64,000 bases of DNA, taken from positions 620,001 to 684,000 of the forward strand of contig BPQB01000001.1 of assembly GCA_019973155.2 (NCBI GenBank), read 5' to 3'. The notes beneath the pieces were generated by a model. It was not told the origin of the DNA and made no database searches. It was given only the letters and a program-made list of their open reading frames with translations. The position numbers and the translations under genes were made by a program. Below are positions 59,409-64,000 of this stretch, piece after piece (the stretch's first letter is position 1; each line of letters begins with the position of its first letter). The DNA is from Phanerochaete sordida (lineage: Eukaryota; Basidiomycota; Agaricomycetes; Polyporales; Phanerochaetaceae).

Positions 59409-59569
59409 CATGGGCTCCTCGCAAAGCAACGAGTTATCTTAGCGAAGCTGCTTTCGACCAGCGATCGCACAATCCTCTGCCAGCCCCGCCGACTCCAGTG
59501 GCTCTCGATGCGGAGACGAAACCTAGATCCTTCTACGAGCGGGTTACAGCTGCTTGCATAATGATGTAG

Positions 59570-59944
59570 CGGTACGAGGAACTCGATGGAATAGCGTATT
59601 TGACGTTCCATCGTGCGATGACGTTAAGTTAAGCATGCCGGTGCGAGACCCCAAGAACCGTGCACCGCGGTACGAGCCCGGTTTCAAGGCATGATATCGG
59701 CCGCTGCGGTGTCCAACGTCGAACTCGACACGGCGACGTCCATGCCAAGTCACACAACGTTCCTGAGTAACAAAACGAACTTGATATCATCGTAATATCC
59801 TGTTTAGCTTCATGACACACATGAAAAGGCCATCTCACGAACTCTCTCGCGGACATTAGAGTCTTGACGCGTTCCTGCCTTCTTCTAATCTCTCCCGCCA
59901 CCACTGGCGCCTCTGCAATTGCTGACCCTCGCTCTCCAAGCTTC
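59570..59944. other. intergenic between the split gene and the P450 relic
   Basis: No supported gene. The 3' region of the split gene. Confidence 0.5.
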
Positions 59945-60450
59945 AGTATCTCTCCGCTGTGTTGAAAAAAGAGCTGGACCCGTGCGCCGCCTCCTCGGGT
60001 TCCTTGCGCGTCCCGCCACCGGGCAGTGCCGTGCTAGCGGGGAAGGACAGTCGGCGTGCCAACCTTTACGGAGACGCGCAACGTCTCGCCCGAGCCCCAC
60101 GAGTTGACTCTTCAAGCTTGCAGAGCGCTGGTTCAAAGATAGGCTTGATCCTCAGACCATTACGCGCCAGGAGGCGTTTATGGCATTTCAGTTTGGTGGG
60201 TTACCTGCACCTGATCAGTGAGCTAATGGGGCTATACTGCGAACAGGGCCGCTCCGCTGCGCGGGCAAAGAGCTACATAGGATATCGTGTTTCCGAGATT
60301 GATACTCGCGTACGATCTGCCAGATTTTGCCTCCGACTTCGACCCAAAGCGTTCCTCAAAGGGTGGTCTAACACGAGGACGAATGTTGTTCGCTACCATC
60401 TCAGAGTGCGAGGGGACCGGCAGAGACAGCGTTTACTCAGTCGTTGATAG
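59945..60450 (+). pseudogene. decayed cytochrome P450 C-terminal fragment
   Basis: Corresponds in order to the last third of the intact P450 at 62480-62950. Recognisable pieces are RVPPPGSAVLAGK (meander/K-helix side), an AERWF-like segment, TITRQEAFMAFQFG just before the haem loop, and FLKGWSNTRTNVVRYHLRVR at the end. The frame is broken repeatedly: the PERF region is frameshifted, the exon after the haem intron changes frame between the haem-loop Cys and the C-terminal strand, and the N-terminal two thirds are missing. It is a remnant of a tandem duplicate, upstream of and in the same orientation as the intact gene. Confidence 0.8.
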
Positions 60451-60800
60451 CAGAAAGTGCGGTAGGGCTGTGCCAAGTTATTTTACTATCATACCGGCGT
60501 TTGTGATAGAATTGTCTCGCTCATAGCAGGACTCTCTCGCCTATGTGCTACTCCATGCATGTCGCCGGGCCGTATTGACGGTGCGCCAGTTTTATTGTCC
60601 CCGACATCGGTGATACAGCCATCAGCGATAGCAATATATACCGAACGCCGGAATTCCCAGCAGCATCGCGTGCCTCGTCCGCACCATTCTTCTCTCATTT
60701 AGCATGCGAAATTAACCATGAATCTAGGCCAGCTACTCCGGTATATATCAGGGCGTTCATTAGCCGAGAGCATTCCTCGCGGGTTTTCTCCTTTTCAACC
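60451..60800. other. P450 promoter region
   Basis: 350 bp between the relic and the intact P450. A GGTATATATCAGG TATA-like site lies near 60739, about 60 bp upstream of the ATG. Confidence 0.5.
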
Positions 60801-62956
60801 ATGATGTGGTCTACCACCGCTCACATTTTGGCCCCCTCCCTCGTACGTGAGCGACGTGCTTTTATATCTCGAGAAAAGCGCTGACATTGTGCCCCTATAC
60901 AGGCTGGTTGCGCCTATTTCTACTACTGTGACCCGCGAGGTCATCTCGTCCTAATCGCCACGCTAAGCACCTACTCGATACTGGCCGTCCAGGACTATCT
61001 CGCGCTAGGGAGCATCCCTCATGCGGCCTATCATGCATTGCTTGCGGTCGCCGCACAGATGCTGCTTGTTACCCTCGCGGTGGTGGCCTATAGGCTATCA
61101 CCGTTGCACCCTCTGTGGAAGTTCCCGGGGCCGATGCTCGAGAGGATCACGAGTCTGAGAATGGCTTACTTTGCGAATACAGGGAGGAGAACGCCTTATG
61201 TGGCAGAGTTGCATGAGAAGTACGGGACGTTTGTTCGCATCGGTAAGTTCTCATATGTAGCATTTATCCAGTGTACCGTTGAACACAGACTCGATGTCGC
61301 TGCTCCAGGCCCCAACAAGCTCTCCATTAAATCCGTCGATGCCATCCACCCAATATATGCATCTGCGCAAGCTTTCGACAAGGCGATCAGCTACCGGATG
61401 GGTCTCATACAGAACAACTCGCTATTCTTCCTACGCGACAAACCGGCGCATGGTCGTTCCAAACGTGTGTGGTCTGGTGCTCTTACGAATCACGCGTAAG
61501 TCCCTGGTTTATATATGCTTCAATGCCCCTCTTCTGATGTTACCTGCAGGATAAATCAGTGGGACGGGCCTATGGAGAATCGTACAACTCAGCTCATCGA
61601 CTGCATGGCCAGGAGGCAAGACTCTTCCGGCGTCGTTGACCTATCGACGTGTTTCCAGCACTGGTCTTTCGACTTCGATGTGAGTACTGACCTTTCCCGG
61701 AATGCACGCCGAATTAACCTTTCAATTATGCACATTAGGGAGATTGGGCTCTTGGTGAAGGGCAACACGACAGTATTGTGCGCGATGAGCTCGAGTACTT
61801 CGGTTTACGTTTGTCTGACTTGTCTCCCAGGAATTCATGCGCGACGGCGACCCAGCGGGTGTCGTCGAAAGTGGGGAGCAGGCCATCCTGATGCTTGAGA
61901 CGTGCGCTCCTCTCGATCGTTACCGCGGCGCCCTGCGCTAAGTCCGACCACAGATTCGGCGAAGTACCTGCGCTGTTTGACATTATATCGTCACTGCCAA
62001 TCAACGATGGCTACCTGAAGCTGGAGAAGCTTGCGCACAAAGAGCTCCGGAAGCGATTGAAGACGGACACGCAAAATGGCTGGGATTTGTTCTCGTTCCT
62101 TGTCAGTCTGGTGATAGGTCTGTCTGCTCGATCGCCGCTGAACCTGGCCTAGATGGCACAGCGGGATGACTACACACAAGCTCCGATGAACGAGACCGAC
62201 TTGCACACAAGCGCGGTGCTTGCCTTCGACGCGGGTAAGTACCTCTGCACCACGAAACATGCAGATGCTCAATCCGACGGCTCTACAGGCGGCGACACAA
62301 CCGCAGGGTTCCTCAGCCTCACGATGTTCCACCTACTGCACAACCGCTCCTCCTACATAAAACTACGCCAGGAGCTCGACGACACGTTCCCCTCAGGCGA
62401 GCTCACCGCCGAGCAGCACGCCGCGCTCGCGGACCTCCCGTACCTCGGCGCGGTCGTGAACGAGGGCCTGCGCGTCGGCGCGGCTTTCCCGGGCTTCCCG
62501 CGCGTCGTGCCGCCCGGCGGCGCGCTGCTCGCGGGGCAGTTCGTGCCCGGGGGCACGATCGTCGGCGTCCCGAGCTTCGCGGTGCACACCGACCCCGCGA
62601 ACTTCTGGCCCGAGCCGTGCGCGTTCCGGCCCGAGCGCTGGTTCGAGGACGGGCTCGGGCCCGGGACGGTGACGCGCCGCGAGGCGTTCATGGCATTCCA
62701 GTTCGGTGCGTGTTGGCGGTCTGCTGAGTGGTGGGCGTGCGCTGAATGTGTTTTGTGTCCAGGGCCGTTCCGCTGTGTGGGCAAGGGGCTGGCGTTGCGC
62801 GAGATGCATGTCGTGCTCTCGAGGCTGCTGCTCGCGTACGACCTTGAGTTCGCACCCGACTTCGATCCGGAGGCGTTCCTGAAGGGATGGTCTAACACCA
62901 GAACGAATGTCATTCGGTACCACCTCAGAGTACAGGCAAAGCGGAGGCAGCGCTAG
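60801..62956 (+). CDS. Cytochrome P450 monooxygenase
   Basis: Exons 60801-60842, 60903-61242, 61309-61495, 61550-61679, 61739-61777, 61831-61901, 61954-62101, 62153-62234, 62289-62705 and 62763-62956 give 549 residues. The N-terminal membrane anchor is followed by HPLWKFPGPMLERITSLRMA (Pro-rich hinge). The I-helix oxygen motif is AGGDTTAG at about 347. The K-helix ExxR is EGLR at about 405, with FRPERW after it. The haem loop is FQFGPFRCVGKGLAL with the thiolate Cys at about 490; it has Phe where many P450s have Arg two before Cys, a pattern tolerated in basidiomycete families. All introns are phase-consistent, but the end of exon 7 is ambiguous (GTCAGT at 62102 chosen over GTGATA at 62111). 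Substrate unknown. Likely ER-anchored and served by P450 reductase. Confidence 0.83.
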
Positions 62957-63036
62957 CTCCGCGACAATAAATAGGGTGTCTCGAACCCAGTCCCAACGCG
63001 ATACCCAAGTCTTCCGTGACCCGGTGTAGAGTGCAA

Positions 63037-64000
63037 TCATGTCTCCCTGCGCGCCGCCTTCACGAAATCCGCGCACCGCTCCGCGACCATGACCACCGGC
63101 GCCTGCGGGTGCGCGGCGGGGACGTCGGGGAAGACGCTCGCGTCCGCGACGCGCAGGTTGCGCACGCCGTGCACGCGTAGCACGTCGTCGACGACGCCGC
63201 GCTCGGCCTCGGGCGCCATGCGGCACGTCGAGCTGTAGTGGTACGTCGAGCACGCGTGCGTGCGCGCGTGCGCGTCGAGGTCCGCGTCGGCCTCGCTCGC
63301 GGGCACGAGCGCGTCGCGCATCGCGTGGCCCTGCGCGCGGCACTGGCGCCCGAGGGCGAGCCCGAGCTTGAGCGCGGCGCGCGCCGCGGCGTAGTCTTCT
63401 GGCGCGGAGAGGTACGCGAGGTCGCACGCGGGGCGGTCGTGTGCGTTGAGGGATGTGAGGCGCACGCTGCCTGCGGAGCGCGGCTTGAGCAGCATGCATG
63501 CGAGCGTGAGCGCGCCGTCGCCGCCTGGTAGCGCAAGGCCCGGGCTCATGTTGAAGGGACAGCAGGTGATCTCGATGTCGGGGACGTTGTCTGGCGCGTG
63601 GCTGTCTGCGCTGGTCGCAGTCGGCACGGTCTGGGACTGCTCGTCGAGCAGCTTGCTCTTTGCGAAGATGACGAGCTGCGGGCAAGGTGAGAGCAGGAGG
63701 CCCGTGCCGGTGAAGACGTAGCGCAGGGTATGCCACAGGGCGCGGAGAGGGTTGTATTCGAGGTCGTGGAGGCATTCGTTGCGCGGGACTTTGTAGATGA
63801 GGGGTATAGAGGGGTGGTCTTGCTGCATGAACGGGTGAGCAACGGGGCGTGGCTGCGTATTCTAGGCGACTTACGAGGTGCGAACCTATTCCGGGTAAGT
63901 CTTTCACAACCGCGATGCCCATTTCCTTCAGATGACGTTTGGGTCCAAGCCCACTGAAGAGGAATTGGGAGCCTGTCCGGAGAGACCGTAGCAAGAGCGT
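63037..64000 (-). CDS. GMC-family oxidoreductase, C-terminal part (runs off window)
   Basis: Exons 63822-63037 and (upstream, to at least about 63976) -63875; the 5' part lies beyond the window. The visible ~300 residues include FSGLGPKRHLKEMGIAVVKD and LPGIGSHL/QDHPSIPL, which is the second GMC signature region. Substrate-domain beta strands and the active-site block YHYSSTCRMAPEAERG follow, where family members usually read HPxxTCRMG. The C-terminus is GVRNLRVADASVFPDVPAAH with the second catalytic His, followed by PQAPVVMVAERCADFVK. FAD-dependent alcohol, glucose or aryl-alcohol oxidation is possible; substrate class is not decidable. An intron may end at the ACAG before GCTCCCAATTC. Tail to tail with the P450, 80 bp apart. 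Confidence 0.85.

Larger units (their letters stand above)
57076..59569 (+). pseudogene. hypothetical gene split by a foldback element
   Basis: Exons 57076-57094, 57160-57773, then 57824 onward. I do not recognise the family. The N-terminal ~210 residues look folded (FIEARKHGCLIAVWATSSTK; PHVMSVGLGGDVWVTEEAVQ; LEAYLAWHPKAHQLTYIAAG). The next part is Ser/Pro-rich with nuclear-localisation-like SSKRRRLS. At 58580 the frame runs into the element 58581-59408 and hits a TGA at 58688-58690 after 36 element-encoded residues. The original reading frame resumes after the right-hand duplicate CATGGG (59409-59414) and is open to TAG at 59567-59569, so the break is due solely to the insertion. Either a truncated/altered C-terminus, a spliced-out element, or a non-functional allele is possible. 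The first exon may not be the true start. Confidence 0.6.

Noticed and set aside
1..64000. tRNA genes and CRISPR arrays
   Set aside because: GTTCGA-like strings near 4863, 8389 and 16271 lack cloverleaf partners; no regularly spaced repeats were seen, and CRISPR is not expected in a fungal nucleus.

Overview
This window reads as nuclear DNA of a filamentous basidiomycete fungus, probably a polypore-type Agaricomycete. It is GC-rich. Almost every gene is broken by short introns (mostly 45-65 bp) with GTRNGY donors, CTRAY-like branch sites close to the acceptor, and very small exons. Gene content is typically fungal: fused fluoride exporter, Rcf2, Fmp27/Hobbit, cobalamin-independent methionine synthase, P450 and GMC oxidoreductase. 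The species and that rank are inference; no database was consulted. All exon models were built by hand from splice signals, reading phase and family resemblance.

Layout. 1-1900: simple repeat and no convincing gene. 1904-2683 RCF2 (+). 2690-5686: gene-poor, holding two diverged direct repeats. 5687-8264 PCF11 (-), divergent from RPL9 (8852-9586, +). 9851-10876 STE14 (-), divergent from MEF2 (11037-13571, +) across only 160 bp. 13631-15217: unrecognised 460-residue protein (-). 15358-16165: copy A of an ~800-bp repeat. 17240-18817: polyol-type zinc dehydrogenase (+). 20344-22875 MET6 (+). 23268-24522: RGG plus AKAP7-like 2H phosphoesterase (-). 24738-25518: inverted copy B of the repeat. 26221-28644: DUF2985-type membrane protein with an 8-nt microexon (-). 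29936-39512: very large FMP27/Hobbit-type bridge-like lipid-transfer protein (-). 40494-42005: VTT/DedA membrane protein (-). 42717-43222 RPL36 (-). 43535-45115 CK2 beta (-). 45564-46804 FEX fluoride exporter (-). 47668-48316: DUF7704-like membrane protein (+). 48552-49710 COX18/OXA1-type insertase (-). 50034-50810 RPL6 (-). 51243-52291: pyrimidine 5'-nucleotidase-like HAD enzyme (+). 52440-53944 PHAF1/UPF0183 (-). 54179-56301 DPB2 (+). 57076-59569: a hypothetical gene split by a foldback/MITE-like element (58581-59408). 59945-60450: decayed P450 fragment. 60801-62956: intact P450 (+), convergent with a GMC oxidoreductase (63037-64000, -) that runs off the window.

Most of the window is conserved housekeeping core: ribosome, mitochondrial translation and membrane biogenesis, mRNA 3'-end processing, replication, and lipid transfer. 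Accessory character is concentrated in the repeat-bearing gaps and in the last ~8 kb. There a very recent transposable-element insertion, a gene relic and a P450/GMC pair suggest a faster-evolving, possibly secondary-metabolism-related end.
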